The position numbers and the translations under genes were made by a program. Positions 1-7,046 of a stretch of DNA of 18,956 bases are shown in pieces. Every line of letters starts with the position of its first letter. Within the stretch, counting starts at the first letter, position 1. The notes beneath the pieces are model-generated. The model did not search any database. It had not been told where the DNA came from and was given only the letters and a program-made list of their open reading frames with translations. The stretch lies in contig DASUII010000091.1 of assembly GCA_036279835.1 (NCBI GenBank), positions 1-18,956 of the forward strand. Reading direction: 5' to 3'. The DNA is from GCA-003244245 sp036279835 (GTDB lineage: Bacteria > Actinomycetota > Actinomycetes > Mycobacteriales > Pseudonocardiaceae).

Positions 1-84
1 CAGGACGGCCACAACCACCGCGACCCGCTTGACACTGTGGTCCGGCAAGTGCAGCTCGGCAAGCCGGTCACCAAGTCCCGACAC
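1..84 (-). CDS. N-terminal fragment of a leftward gene, possibly D-alanyl-D-alanine carboxypeptidase
   Basis: An open frame begins at GTG 84-82 on the minus strand and runs off the left edge. It gives 28 residues starting VSGLGDRLAELHLPDHSVKR and continuing into a hydrophobic stretch (VAVVVAVL) that looks like the start of a signal anchor or membrane helix. A purine-rich ribosome-binding site (GAGGGGAG) sits about 6 nt upstream of the GTG, which supports this start. The gene is divergent from ppa. In mycobacteria and relatives the neighbour of ppa is often dacB, a penicillin-binding DD-carboxypeptidase, and an N-terminal membrane anchor would fit. No catalytic motif lies inside the window, so the name rests on synteny alone. 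Confidence 0.45.
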   Translation of the reverse strand, partial: MSGLGDRLAELHLPDHSVKRVAVVVAVL

Positions 85-199
85 CGGCCACTCCCCTCAT
101 TGCGGACTCCTGGAGCAAACTAGAGGGCCACCGGGTGCTAGCTGCGCTCAGTGCCCCGAACCGTAGGGCTGTCGCGAGCAGCGGAAGGGAGCGAGTGCG

Positions 200-718
200 G
201 TGGAGTTCGACGTCACTGTCGAGATCCCTAAGGGTCAGCGCAACAAGTACGAGATGGATCACAAGACCGGCCGCATCCGGCTGGACCGCACACTGTTCAC
301 AGCCACCCAGTATCCGGCCGACTACGGCTTCATCGACGACAGCCTCGGCGAGGACGGCGACCCGCTGGACGCGCTGGTACTGGTGCAGGAGCCCACCTTC
401 CCAGGCTGCCTGATCCGCTGCCGGGCCGTGGGCATGTTCCGCATGCGCGACGAGAAAGGTGGCGACGACAAGGTGCTCTGCGTGCCCAGCGCGGATCCCC
501 GGATGGAGCATCTCCGTGACATCGAGGATGTCGACGAGTTCTACAAGCTGGAGATCCAGCACTTCTTCGAGGTCTACAAGGCGCTGGAACCCGGCAAGAG
601 CGTCGAGGGCGCCCATTGGGTGACTCGAGCCCTAGCAGAGCAGGAGATCCGGACTTCCTGGCAGCGGGCCCGCGATGCGGACGGCTCGGCTGACCTGCAA
701 CCCGACCCAGGGACCTGA
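200..718 (+). CDS. ppa: Inorganic pyrophosphatase, family I
   Basis: The 172-aa product hydrolyses pyrophosphate to two phosphates in the cytoplasm, which pulls nucleotide and aminoacyl-tRNA synthesis forward. The start GTG at 200 follows a GGAAGGGAG ribosome-binding site. The N-terminus (MEFDVTVEIPKGQRNKYE) is the standard actinobacterial one. The family I signature DGDPLDALVL lies at residues 52-61, with the metal ligands expected at Asp52, Asp54 and Asp57. Further acidic ligands are visible at Asp84 and Asp89 (GGDDK, 87-91), and Lys16, Glu18, Arg30 and Tyr42 are in the usual places. The protein is about 10 residues longer than the mycobacterial enzyme because of a polar C-terminal tail. 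It ends 4 bp from the stop of the convergent MarR gene. Confidence 0.97.
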   Translation: MEFDVTVEIPKGQRNKYEMDHKTGRIRLDRTLFTATQYPADYGFIDDSLGEDGDPLDALVLVQEPTFPGCLIRCRAVGMFRMRDEKGGDDKVLCVPSADPRMEHLRDIEDVDEFYKLEIQHFFEVYKALEPGKSVEGAHWVTRALAEQEIRTSWQRARDADGSADLQPDPGT

Positions 719-722
719 GGCA

Positions 723-1226
723 TCAGCTGTGGGCGGGCCGGTCGGCGCACCAGTTGCGCTCGTAGCCGGCCGTGAAGCGGTCGATCAGATCGGCGAACTG
801 TTCCCGTTCGACGGGCTGCCACGATCTGGTGATCGCCTCGATCCGATCGTCGCGACGCTGCCGGGCGCGCTCCAGCAATGCCGTCCCGGCATCGGTGATG
901 GCGAGCAACGACGCACGACCATCGCCGGGGTCCGCACGCCGCTCCAGCAACCCCAGATCAACGAGATGGGCGGCCTGCCTGCTGACCGTGGATGGGTCGG
1001 AGTGTACCGCAGCAGCGAGCATGGTGACCCGCGACGGTCCAAGGCACACCAGCGTGTGCAGGAGCATGAACGACGCCCGGTCGAGGTCTTCACCGCGGGC
1101 GACCGCGGCACGCTCAATAAGCCGGATGAGCTGGGCCAGCCCGGTGCCGATCCGGCTCGCGACCCTGACGTCATCAGCCACCTGGGAACCAGCCACCGAG
1201 CCCCCCTCACTGCGTGCCACATACAT
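723..1226 (-). CDS. MarR-family transcriptional regulator
   Basis: The 167-aa protein has a winged helix-turn-helix at about residues 50-115, ending in the typical recognition helix and wing (STVSRQAAHLVDLGLLERR, then DPGDGRASLLAITDAG). Flanking helices would form the MarR dimer interface. The gene is divergent from the MFS transporter at 1395, the classical arrangement of a MarR repressor controlling an efflux or uptake permease, so it probably regulates both genes in response to a small ligand. The start is uncertain. ATG 1226 gives the longest frame. A GTG at 1196 has a much stronger ribosome-binding site (GAGGGGGG, 4 nt upstream) and would give 157 aa, still containing the whole domain. 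A third candidate is GTG 1220, with AGGA 7 nt upstream. Confidence 0.92.
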   Translation of the reverse strand: MYVARSEGGSVAGSQVADDVRVASRIGTGLAQLIRLIERAAVARGEDLDRASFMLLHTLVCLGPSRVTMLAAAVHSDPSTVSRQAAHLVDLGLLERRADPGDGRASLLAITDAGTALLERARQRRDDRIEAITRSWQPVEREQFADLIDRFTAGYERNWCADRPAHS

Positions 1227-1394
1227 ATCCTGTTGAGATCAAGCATTCCCCGCGCGTGTCGCACCGGCAAGGATGTTCACCGATAGGTGGCGCTGCGCCT
1301 GCGACCGACTCCGCTGCGCTACCACTGCGCCGCTGCGATTGATCCGTGTGCTGTCCGGGTATTCCGCTTTACCCGTTCCGGCCGGGAGGCACCG
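1227..1394. promoter_or_regulatory. Divergent control region between the marR-like gene and the MFS transporter
   Basis: This 168-bp spacer must hold both promoters. At 1233-1242 it contains the small inverted repeat TTGAGATCAA, just upstream of the regulator start. MarR proteins often bind palindromes of TTG...CAA type, so this is a candidate operator, but it is short and could be chance. The transporter's ribosome-binding site GGGAGG lies at 1384-1389. No convincing -35/-10 pair was identified. Confidence 0.4.
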
Positions 1395-2909
1395 ATGACC
1401 ACCGCAAGCCACGTAACGCCAGGTGCGGTGCGCAGCCTGATCCCCGCCCGGATCGACCGGTTGCCCTGGTCGTCGTTTCACACCCGAATGGTGGTCGCGC
1501 TCGGCGTGGCCTGGATCCTCGACGGCCTTGAGATCACCGTCGCGACAGCCGTAGGAGCGGAGCTCAACCAGCCGCAGACGCTGAACCTGTCCTCGACCGA
1601 GGTCGGGCTGATCGCGACGGTGTACTTGATCGGCGAAGTCGTCGGCGCGCTGGTGTTCGGCCGGATGTCGGACAAGCTGGGGCGCCGCAACCTGTTCATG
1701 ATCACGTTGGGCGTCTATCTGGTGGGCAGCGGTCTGACCGCGTTGACCTTAGGCAGCGGCACCGGCTGGATCGTTTTTCTGTACGTGACCCGCTTCGTCG
1801 CCGGTACCGGAATCGGCGGGGAGTACGCGGCGATCAACTCGGCGATCGACGAGCTGATCCCGGCCCGATATCGCGGACGGGTCGATATCGCCGTCAACGG
1901 CACGTATTGGGCGGGCGCGCTCCTCGGCACGTTAGGCACCTTCGTCCTGCTGAACGTGTTGACGCCCAGCGTCGGCTGGCGAATCGGCTTCCTCATCGGG
2001 CCGGTGCTGGGTCTGGTGATCCTGGTGGTCCGGCGCAACTTGCCAGAAAGCCCCCGGTGGCAGGTCATGAACGGCCGTGAGCAGGCTGCCGAGAAGTCCA
2101 TCTCCTACATCGAGCACGAGGTGGAACTGTCCGGCAAGACCCTGCCGCCAGTCGACCAGAGCAAGGCGATCGACTTGCAGCCGACCGATCAGATCGGTTA
2201 TCTCGCGTTGACCCGGGTGCTGTTTCGCGAGTACCCGAGCCGGGCTGTGCTCGGCGCCTCGCTGATGATCAGCCAGTCGTTCCTGTACAACGCGATCTTC
2301 TTCACCTCCGCCCTGGTGCTCGGCAAGTTCTATGGGGTCTCCTCGACGTCGGTACCGCTATTTCTCATCGCGTTCGCGGTCGGCAACCTCGCTGGTCCGC
2401 TCACCATCGGGCGCTTCTTCGACACGATCGGACGCAAGACCATGATTGCCGGCACGTACATCACGTCCGGCATCCTTCTCGCGGTCAGCGCATTGCTGTT
2501 CAATGCCGGATTGCTCACCGCCATGACCCAGACGATCGCCTGGTGCGTGATCTTCTTCTTTGCCTCGCCCGGTGCCAGCGCCGCGTATCTGACGGTCAGC
2601 GAGATCTTTCCGCTCGAGGTACGGGCCAAGGCGATCGCGGTGTTCTTCGCAATCGCGCAGTGCTTCGGCGCGCTCGGTCCAGTGATTTACGGCGCACTCA
2701 TCGGCGACGGCAGCCAGCCGTTCCGGCTGTTCCTCGGTTACCTACTCGGCGCTGCGGTGATGATTGTCGGTGGATTCGTCGCAGTCGTCTTCGGAGTGGC
2801 GGCCGAAGGGCGATCCCTGGAGGACGTCGCCGCACCGCTGGCGGCGGTTGGTCGCGGCCGCACCGGCACCACCCGGGCCGAAGGGGCGGCCTCACCGCTA
2901 GCCACCTGA
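1395..2909 (+). CDS. MFS transporter, sugar-porter-like
   Basis: The 504-aa integral membrane protein has about 12 hydrophobic segments and is probably a proton-coupled importer or exporter. ATG 1395 is preferred because GGGAGG lies 5 nt upstream; an upstream extension of the frame to 1287 lacks such a site. Major facilitator motifs are clear: GRMSDKLGRR (89-98) in the loop after helix 2, its repeat GRFFDTIGRK (339-348) after helix 8, PESPRW (217-222) after helix 6, and SEIFPLEVRAKA (402-413) after helix 10. The last two are typical of the sugar porter and SV2/AAHS-like families. WILDGLEITVATAVGAEL in helix 1 resembles the aromatic-acid/metabolite symporter group. The substrate cannot be told. 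It is divergent from, and probably regulated by, the MarR protein. It ends 5 bp from the convergent small gene at 2915. Confidence 0.93.
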   Translation: MTTASHVTPGAVRSLIPARIDRLPWSSFHTRMVVALGVAWILDGLEITVATAVGAELNQPQTLNLSSTEVGLIATVYLIGEVVGALVFGRMSDKLGRRNLFMITLGVYLVGSGLTALTLGSGTGWIVFLYVTRFVAGTGIGGEYAAINSAIDELIPARYRGRVDIAVNGTYWAGALLGTLGTFVLLNVLTPSVGWRIGFLIGPVLGLVILVVRRNLPESPRWQVMNGREQAAEKSISYIEHEVELSGKTLPPVDQSKAIDLQPTDQIGYLALTRVLFREYPSRAVLGASLMISQSFLYNAIFFTSALVLGKFYGVSSTSVPLFLIAFAVGNLAGPLTIGRFFDTIGRKTMIAGTYITSGILLAVSALLFNAGLLTAMTQTIAWCVIFFFASPGASAAYLTVSEIFPLEVRAKAIAVFFAIAQCFGALGPVIYGALIGDGSQPFRLFLGYLLGAAVMIVGGFVAVVFGVAAEGRSLEDVAAPLAAVGRGRTGTTRAEGAASPLAT

Positions 2910-2914
2910 CAAGA

Positions 2915-3127
2915 TCAGACCAGCCACCACGCTAACGCTAGGGCCATCAGCACCATCGCTACTGTCAGTAGCAGCACTCCAGCCAGCATGCGCGCCGGGT
3001 TCGACTCACCGGGCCGCACACCGAGGTCACCGACGGGCTCGGTGGTCAGAGCGCTACTGCCTGCGGTCCGCGGCCGGGGGAAGCCGTTGTCCTCGCGGCC
3101 AGCCGCGGGGGTGAGGTGCTGGGTCAT
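2915..3127 (-). CDS. Small protein with one C-terminal membrane helix (DUF6480-like)
   Basis: The 70-aa product begins MTQHLTPAAGREDNGFPRPR. It has a polar, Pro/Gly-rich N-terminal half, a PGES element near residue 42 and a single C-terminal hydrophobic helix (MLAGVLLLTVAMVLMALALA) ending WWLV. The layout, cytoplasmic tail then helix at the very end, resembles the actinobacterial DUF6480 family as I remember it, but no search was possible. ATG 3127 is preferred over ATG 3166 because TAGTGT, a good actinobacterial -10 box, lies exactly 7 nt upstream, implying a leaderless mRNA. Neither start has a ribosome-binding site. Function is unknown. Confidence 0.68.
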   Translation of the reverse strand: MTQHLTPAAGREDNGFPRPRTAGSSALTTEPVGDLGVRPGESNPARMLAGVLLLTVAMVLMALALAWWLV

Positions 3128-3134
3128 AACACAG

Positions 3135-3140
3135 ACACTA
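3135..3140 (-). promoter_or_regulatory. Candidate -10 box for a leaderless small membrane-protein gene
   Basis: On the minus strand the hexamer is TAGTGT, matching TAnnnT, and 7 nt separate it from ATG 3127. Transcription would begin at or next to the A of the start codon. No convincing -35 element was found. Confidence 0.4.
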
Positions 3141-3229
3141 CGAAGCAGCTGGTTACCGCTCGGCATGAGCTTGGTTAGCCGCAGGTAAAAACTCGGCCCT
3201 TCTCGACACCGCGGGGTGCGCTGTCACCT

Positions 3230-3284
3230 CATGATCGCCAAATCTGAGGTCTGTCTGTGCAACTGTGCACGTTCCCGCCTCACT
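3230..3284 (+). repeat. Truncated, diverged copy of the 74-bp dispersed repeat
   Basis: Aligned with the full copy at 11101-11174, this segment keeps CATGATCGCC at the left end, CTGAG, the inner hairpin GTGC-N6-GCAC (3257-3270) and the CCG..CTCACT block. The expected right outer arm (GGCGATC) is missing. Its loop sequence (AACTGT) differs from the other copies while arms and loop length are conserved. A separate small inverted repeat, ACCTCA at 3226-3231 with TGAGGT at 3245-3250, overlaps its left end. It lies in the intergenic region between the small membrane-protein gene and the LAL regulator. Confidence 0.6.
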
Positions 3285-3331
3285 CTGCCCTGGCAGCGGC
3301 GCACCAGCGTGCCAGCTTGTGAATCTAGTAT

Positions 3332-3395
3332 GTCGTGAACTCGACGTCACCGACACCCAAGGCGCCGGAAACGTCGGTGGCGTCGAGTTCACGAC
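3332..3395. repeat. 23-bp inverted repeat with an 18-nt centre
   Basis: The arms are 3332-3354 (begins GTCGTGAACTCGACG) and 3373-3395 (ends CGTCGAGTTCACGAC). They are complementary except at one position, where T faces G, a pair still allowed in RNA. The centre (3355-3372) contains GGCGCC. Outside the arms TATG and CATA continue the symmetry after a 2-nt slip. The fold would be very stable in either strand's transcript. There is no T-run, so it is not a classical intrinsic terminator. It could be a dispersed palindromic element, or an insulator or terminator between the divergent genes on either side. Confidence 0.85.
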
Positions 3396-3557
3396 GCATA
3401 CCGCCACGGGGGCTGCTGTCCGGGACACCGCGCCATACGCAATTGTGCGTTCAGAGAGACTGGCTTGGCGGTGGCTCGGAGTAATTCTGTCAAGCTTTAT
3501 TGGACGCAGACCTTCGGCGACTGACCGCTAGCCCTTCCAGCTGACGGTGGTCCTCCT

Positions 3558-3563
3558 TACCCT
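3558..3563 (+). promoter_or_regulatory. Candidate -10 box for the LAL regulator gene, leaderless
   Basis: TACCCT lies exactly 6 nt before GTG 3570. The paralogous broken gene has the identical hexamer at the identical distance (7732-7737), within an upstream region of otherwise partial similarity. The match to TAnnnT and the spacing suggest that transcription starts at the start codon. The bases around it form a CCC-TT-GGG mini-palindrome that could also be an operator. Confidence 0.5.
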
Positions 3564-3569
3564 TGGGAG

Positions 3570-6167
3570 GTGGCCGCTACCTGGCCGCTGACCGGACGGG
3601 CCGAGGAGCTGAGTCTGATCGGCGGGCTGCTCCAGCGTCGGGATGGGCCGCTCGGGGTGGTTTTGGCTGGAGCGGCCGGAGTGGGCAAGACCCGGCTGGC
3701 TCGGGAGGCGCTGACGGTAGCTCAGCAGCGCGGCGCGCGTACCCGGTGGGCGGCGGCGACAGCCTCGGCGCGAGCGTTGCCGTTGGGCGCGTTCGCCGCG
3801 ACGCTGGGTGTTGTCGGTCCGGATCCGGCTCGGTTGCTGCGCCAGGCCAGTGCTGCGTTGCTGGCCGGTGCGGGGCGGGCGGGCGTGATCGTCGGAGTCG
3901 ACGATGCGCATCTGTTGGACGAACTGTCCGCGACGCTGGTGCACCAGTTGGTGCTGCGCCGGGTGGTGTCGGTGGTCCTGACGCTGCGAACCGGCGAGAC
4001 GCCGCCGGATGCGGTGACGGCGTTGTGGAAGGACGGGCATCTGACTCGGCTGGAGCTGCAACCGCTGTCCCAGGACGAAACCGCCGCTCTGGTGGAGGCC
4101 AGGCTGGATGGCCCACTGGACAGCGCCGCTGCCCGCCGGCTGTGGTCGGTGACCCAGGGGAATGCGCTGTACCTGCGGCAGCTGGTCGACGGCGAGCTGG
4201 AAGCCGGTAGATTGCATCAACTCTCAGGGGTGTGGCGGTGGTCGGGAGAGCTTGCGCTGTCGCCGGGCTTGGTGGAGTTGCTCTCGACCCGGATCGGCCA
4301 AATGCCCGACGCGCTCAATGACGTGCTGGAGGTGCTCGCCTTCGGTGAACCGCTGGGCGTGCCGCTGCTGGTGACGTTGACCGATGCGGCGGCGGTGGAG
4401 CAGGCCGAGGCGCGCGGACTGATCGAGGTGTACCCGGACGGTCGGCGGCTGCAGGCCCGGCTGGCTCACCCGCTATACGGTGAAGTACGGCGCGCCCAGA
4501 TGGGCATGTTGCATGCTCGGCGGTTGCGCGGTCGGATCGCCCGCGCACTGGCCGATACCAGCGAAGGGCGCGCCGGTGACACCCTGCGGCGTGCCTTGTT
4601 GACCCTGGACTCCGATCTGCCACACGATCCGGTACTGCTCACCGACGCTGCTCGTCGCGCGACTGAGCTGGGGGATCTCGCGCTGGCCGAACGGGTTGCG
4701 CGGGCCGCGGTGGCGGCTGGCGGCGGGTTCGAGCCGCGACTGCTGCTGGGCAACGCACTGCACTGGTGTGGTCGGGCGATCGAGGCCGATACTGAGCTGG
4801 CTCCACTCACCGAGCTGGCCCGCACCGACGCCGAGCGAGCCGAAGCGACCATTCCCCGAGTGGCCGCCCTATTTTTTACTCTCGGGCGTCCCACTGAGGC
4901 CGAGGCGATGCTCCATGCCGTCACCAGCATCGTCTCCGAGGACGCCGCCGTCCTGGAGCTCGCGGGGATGCGCTCGGTTCTCTCCGCCCTCCTCGGCCGA
5001 ACTGTCCACGCCGCTGAAGCAGCCGCTGCCGTACTCGCCCAATCGCAATGCTCCCCGCCCGCAGCACAGCTGGCGACGTGGGGTCTTGCCGCAGCCTGCG
5101 CGGGGCTGGGCCGCCTCGACGGGCTTGACGAGCGAGTGCAGTGGATCGACGCTCGCGCCGATTCATTCGAGATTGGGCTGCACCAGGCGGCCGTCATCGG
5201 GTCGTCGTGGGTGCGGGGGCTGCTGCTGGCCGGTCGGCTGGACCAGGCCGAGCACGCCGCGCGGCGTTACCGCGAGCGCTGCCAGGACACCGCCGGAATC
5301 GGCGATATGATCACCAGTGCCCTGTGCGCGGCGGTGGCTCAGTCCCGCGGACGAGTCAAGACTGCGGCACGGTGGTTCCGTCAGTGCCTTGCCGGACACG
5401 GCACCGCATTCACGCTACTTTTTGACCTCCCAGGCGCGCTGGGAATGGATGGTGACGCGACATCAGCACGCCCGGCCTTCGGGGATATGGCGGCCGCATG
5501 GAACCCGTCGTTCGTATTTCTGGAACCTGAAATGCTGCTCGCCCAAGCGTGGGTGGCCGCCGCCGAGGGCTCGACCAGCGAGGCCGTGGCGTGCAGTCAC
5601 CACGCCGCCGAGCTGGCCAAAGCCCAGCACCAACCCGCCGTGGAGGTGCTCGCGCTGCACACCGCTGTCTGCTTCGGTGACCGCACGGTGGCCGATCGGC
5701 TCGCCGAGCTGGCCACCCAGGTCGACGGGCCCCGCGCTCCCGCCGCGGCCGCACACGCCGCCGCCCTGGCCGCCGACGACGGCGCGGCGCTGCACGCCGC
5801 CTCGGTCCAACTCGAACAGATGGGCGCGCTACTGCTAGCCGCCGACGCCGCCGCCCAAGCCGCCACCGCGCACGCCCGCCAGGACCGTCGCGGCTCCGCC
5901 CAGGCCGCAGCCACCCGCGCGCGACGGTTGGCGCAGGCTTGCGAGGACGCCCGCACCCCCGCGCTGGCCGCGCTCGCCGCGCCACTGCCGCTGACCCAGC
6001 GAGAACGGGAGATCGTCACCCTGGCCGCCGGGGGACTGTCCAACCGCCAGATCGCCGAGCGGCTGACCCTGTCAGTCCGCACCGTCGAGGGCCACCTCTA
6101 CCGGGCCTGCGCCAAACTCGGCGCTTCCGACCGCGCCGAACTCGCTGCCCTGCTCCGCGGCGACTAA
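3570..6167 (+). CDS. LAL-type LuxR-family transcriptional regulator (ATPase plus C-terminal HTH)
   Basis: The 865-aa protein has the large ATP-binding regulator layout. An N-terminal NTPase domain carries Walker A GAAGVGKT (34-41) and Walker B VIVGVDD (106-112). A long helical TPR-like middle follows, and a LuxR/GerE helix-turn-helix occupies roughly the last 60 residues (LTQREREIVTLAAGGLSNRQ, then IAERLTLSVRTVEGHLYRAC). Such proteins are usually pathway activators that use nucleotide or ligand binding as a switch. GTG 3570 is chosen because the paralogue starts at the same aligned residue (M-A-x-TWPLTGRAEEL), although no separate ribosome-binding site exists. It precedes a palindrome (6190-6205) and an operon it probably controls. 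The frame is intact, unlike its paralogue at 7744. Confidence 0.95.
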   Translation: MAATWPLTGRAEELSLIGGLLQRRDGPLGVVLAGAAGVGKTRLAREALTVAQQRGARTRWAAATASARALPLGAFAATLGVVGPDPARLLRQASAALLAGAGRAGVIVGVDDAHLLDELSATLVHQLVLRRVVSVVLTLRTGETPPDAVTALWKDGHLTRLELQPLSQDETAALVEARLDGPLDSAAARRLWSVTQGNALYLRQLVDGELEAGRLHQLSGVWRWSGELALSPGLVELLSTRIGQMPDALNDVLEVLAFGEPLGVPLLVTLTDAAAVEQAEARGLIEVYPDGRRLQARLAHPLYGEVRRAQMGMLHARRLRGRIARALADTSEGRAGDTLRRALLTLDSDLPHDPVLLTDAARRATELGDLALAERVARAAVAAGGGFEPRLLLGNALHWCGRAIEADTELAPLTELARTDAERAEATIPRVAALFFTLGRPTEAEAMLHAVTSIVSEDAAVLELAGMRSVLSALLGRTVHAAEAAAAVLAQSQCSPPAAQLATWGLAAACAGLGRLDGLDERVQWIDARADSFEIGLHQAAVIGSSWVRGLLLAGRLDQAEHAARRYRERCQDTAGIGDMITSALCAAVAQSRGRVKTAARWFRQCLAGHGTAFTLLFDLPGALGMDGDATSARPAFGDMAAAWNPSFVFLEPEMLLAQAWVAAAEGSTSEAVACSHHAAELAKAQHQPAVEVLALHTAVCFGDRTVADRLAELATQVDGPRAPAAAAHAAALAADDGAALHAASVQLEQMGALLLAADAAAQAATAHARQDRRGSAQAAATRARRLAQACEDARTPALAALAAPLPLTQREREIVTLAAGGLSNRQIAERLTLSVRTVEGHLYRACAKLGASDRAELAALLRGD

Positions 6168-6189
6168 ACCCCGACTTCCGGCCCGAAGT

Positions 6190-6205
6190 GAGTAGTCGAC
6201 TACTC
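6190..6205. promoter_or_regulatory. 16-bp perfect palindrome, candidate LAL-regulator operator
   Basis: GAGTAGTCGACTACTC is perfectly self-complementary and is followed by GCAT. It lies 63 nt before the SRPBCC start codon, between the LAL gene and its presumed target operon. Almost the same sequence, including the flanking GCAT, recurs at 10377-10392 upstream of the lipoprotein gene. Dimeric LuxR-type HTH proteins bind such sites, and the adjacent regulator is the natural candidate. Confidence 0.75.
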
Positions 6206-6267
6206 GCATGGCCGTCTCCAGGCGAGCGCATCCTGGTCCCAGGTCCGGAATAAGAAGGAGGACAGCG

Positions 6268-6768
6268 ATGACTAGTAGCACGTCGACGGCGGTGGAAGAG
6301 CACATTGTAGTGGCGGCGCCCGCCGCGGAGGTTTTTACTGCGGTGGCCGACGTACGCCGGATGGCCCGCTGGAGCCCCGAATGTTTCGCGGTATGGATCT
6401 GGCGCAGGCACAACGGCACACCAGCCCGGTTTATCGGGTGGAACAGGAACGGGCCGTTCATCTGGTTCAGCACGTGCCAGGTGCGGGTGGCGGATCCGGG
6501 TGTGGAGTTTGCGTTCGATGTGACCACGTTCGGTTTGCCGGTGGCTCGCTGGGGGTACCGATTCTCCCCTGTCAAAGGTGGCACCGAGATCACCGAGTAC
6601 TGGTTCGACAAACGCAATCTCGGTTCCACCGTGTTAGGTCGGATCTTCACCGGCAAGTCTGCGACCATCCGCCCGGAGGTCAACCGGGACGGTATGCGGG
6701 AGACGTTGCGCCGCCTGAAGTCCGAGCTGGAGTCGGGACCCCAGCCAGCGGCAAAGAAGCTGAGATGA
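6268..6768 (+). CDS. SRPBCC-superfamily (polyketide cyclase/START-like) protein
   Basis: The 166-aa soluble protein starts at ATG 6268, which follows a strong AAGGAGGA ribosome-binding site. The N-terminal pattern (VEEHIVVAAPAAEVFTAVAD, then VRRMARWSPE) is characteristic of the SRPBCC fold: a first strand, the 'AP...VF..V.D' helix and the 'W.P' turn. The C-terminal long helix ends in a Lys-rich tail. Members bind hydrophobic ligands or act as cyclases, and the substrate here is not evident. It is the first gene of a three-gene operon: its TGA overlaps the next ATG as ATGA. Expression is probably governed by the palindrome at 6190-6205. A small inverted repeat CCTGG-TC-CCAGG lies in the leader at 6232-6243. 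Confidence 0.85.
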   Translation: MTSSTSTAVEEHIVVAAPAAEVFTAVADVRRMARWSPECFAVWIWRRHNGTPARFIGWNRNGPFIWFSTCQVRVADPGVEFAFDVTTFGLPVARWGYRFSPVKGGTEITEYWFDKRNLGSTVLGRIFTGKSATIRPEVNRDGMRETLRRLKSELESGPQPAAKKLR

Positions 6769-7046
6769 GCGACGAGGTCGCGGTGGTCGGTGTCGACGGT
6801 TGCCCAGCCGACGATCCGAGCGCTCGGCAGCGGCGGCGCGCGGAGGCAATCCGACGCTTGCCAGGGGCTTACTCACTGGCCTTGCGGCTGCGCGACGCCG
6901 GCCTGGCCGACGAGCTCATCGCTGAGTGCCTGGCCATGCAACCCCAAGCGCTGGACCCGCTGTTGCATGTCGCCGAGGCGAAGCTAGCCACGATGTTGGG
7001 CGGTACCTGGCCGCCGACCGGATGGGTTGAAGGAGCTTCCACATGA
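6765..7046 (+). CDS. Small protein resembling an isolated sigma-factor region 4
   Basis: The 93-aa product overlaps both neighbours by 4 nt (ATGA at 6765-6768 and 7043-7046), so translation is coupled. Residues 32-75 (LPGAYSLALRLRDAGLADEL, then IAECLAMQPQALDPLLHVAE) follow the spacing of sigma-70 region 4.2: 'LP..Y..AL.LRDAG', then 'IA..L...P.A...LL..A.AKL'. No sigma region 2 is present, so it is not a complete sigma factor. It may be a DNA-binding or RNA-polymerase-binding adaptor, or a degenerate relic. The family name is unknown to me and the HTH assignment is inferred from pattern only. A tail of about 18 residues rich in Gly, Trp and Pro follows. Confidence 0.8.
   Translation: MSDEVAVVGVDGCPADDPSARQRRRAEAIRRLPGAYSLALRLRDAGLADELIAECLAMQPQALDPLLHVAEAKLATMLGGTWPPTGWVEGAST

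Larger units (their letters stand above)
3141..3569. other. Gene-free interval with repeats
   Basis: This stretch has no believable gene: the open frames crossing it read straight through inverted repeats and have poor composition. It holds a truncated copy of a dispersed repeat (3230-3284), a large inverted repeat (3332-3395), a small palindrome ACGCA-ATTG-TGCGT (3437-3450), and the start-proximal promoter of the LAL regulator (3558-3563). It is less GC-rich in places, for example around 3480-3510. Confidence 0.7.

Noticed and set aside
68..616. 182-aa open frame on the minus strand opposite ppa
   Set aside because: It mirrors the codon periodicity of ppa, which has full family motifs, and its protein resembles nothing known. 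It is a shadow frame.
3332..3395. CRISPR or IS terminal repeats
   Set aside because: There is a single inverted pair only, with an 18-nt centre, no direct repeats with spacers and no transposase.
3153..3428. 91-aa minus-strand frame in the same interval
   Set aside because: It also spans the inverted repeat and the truncated dispersed repeat, with no start signal.
3265..3531. 88-aa plus-strand frame across the gene-free interval
   Set aside because: It reads through the 23-bp inverted repeat, has no ribosome-binding site and has no gene-like composition.
4466..5197. 243-aa minus-strand frame inside the LAL gene
   Set aside because: Ser/Ala/Arg-rich antisense reading of a coding region in high-GC DNA, with no motif or start signal.
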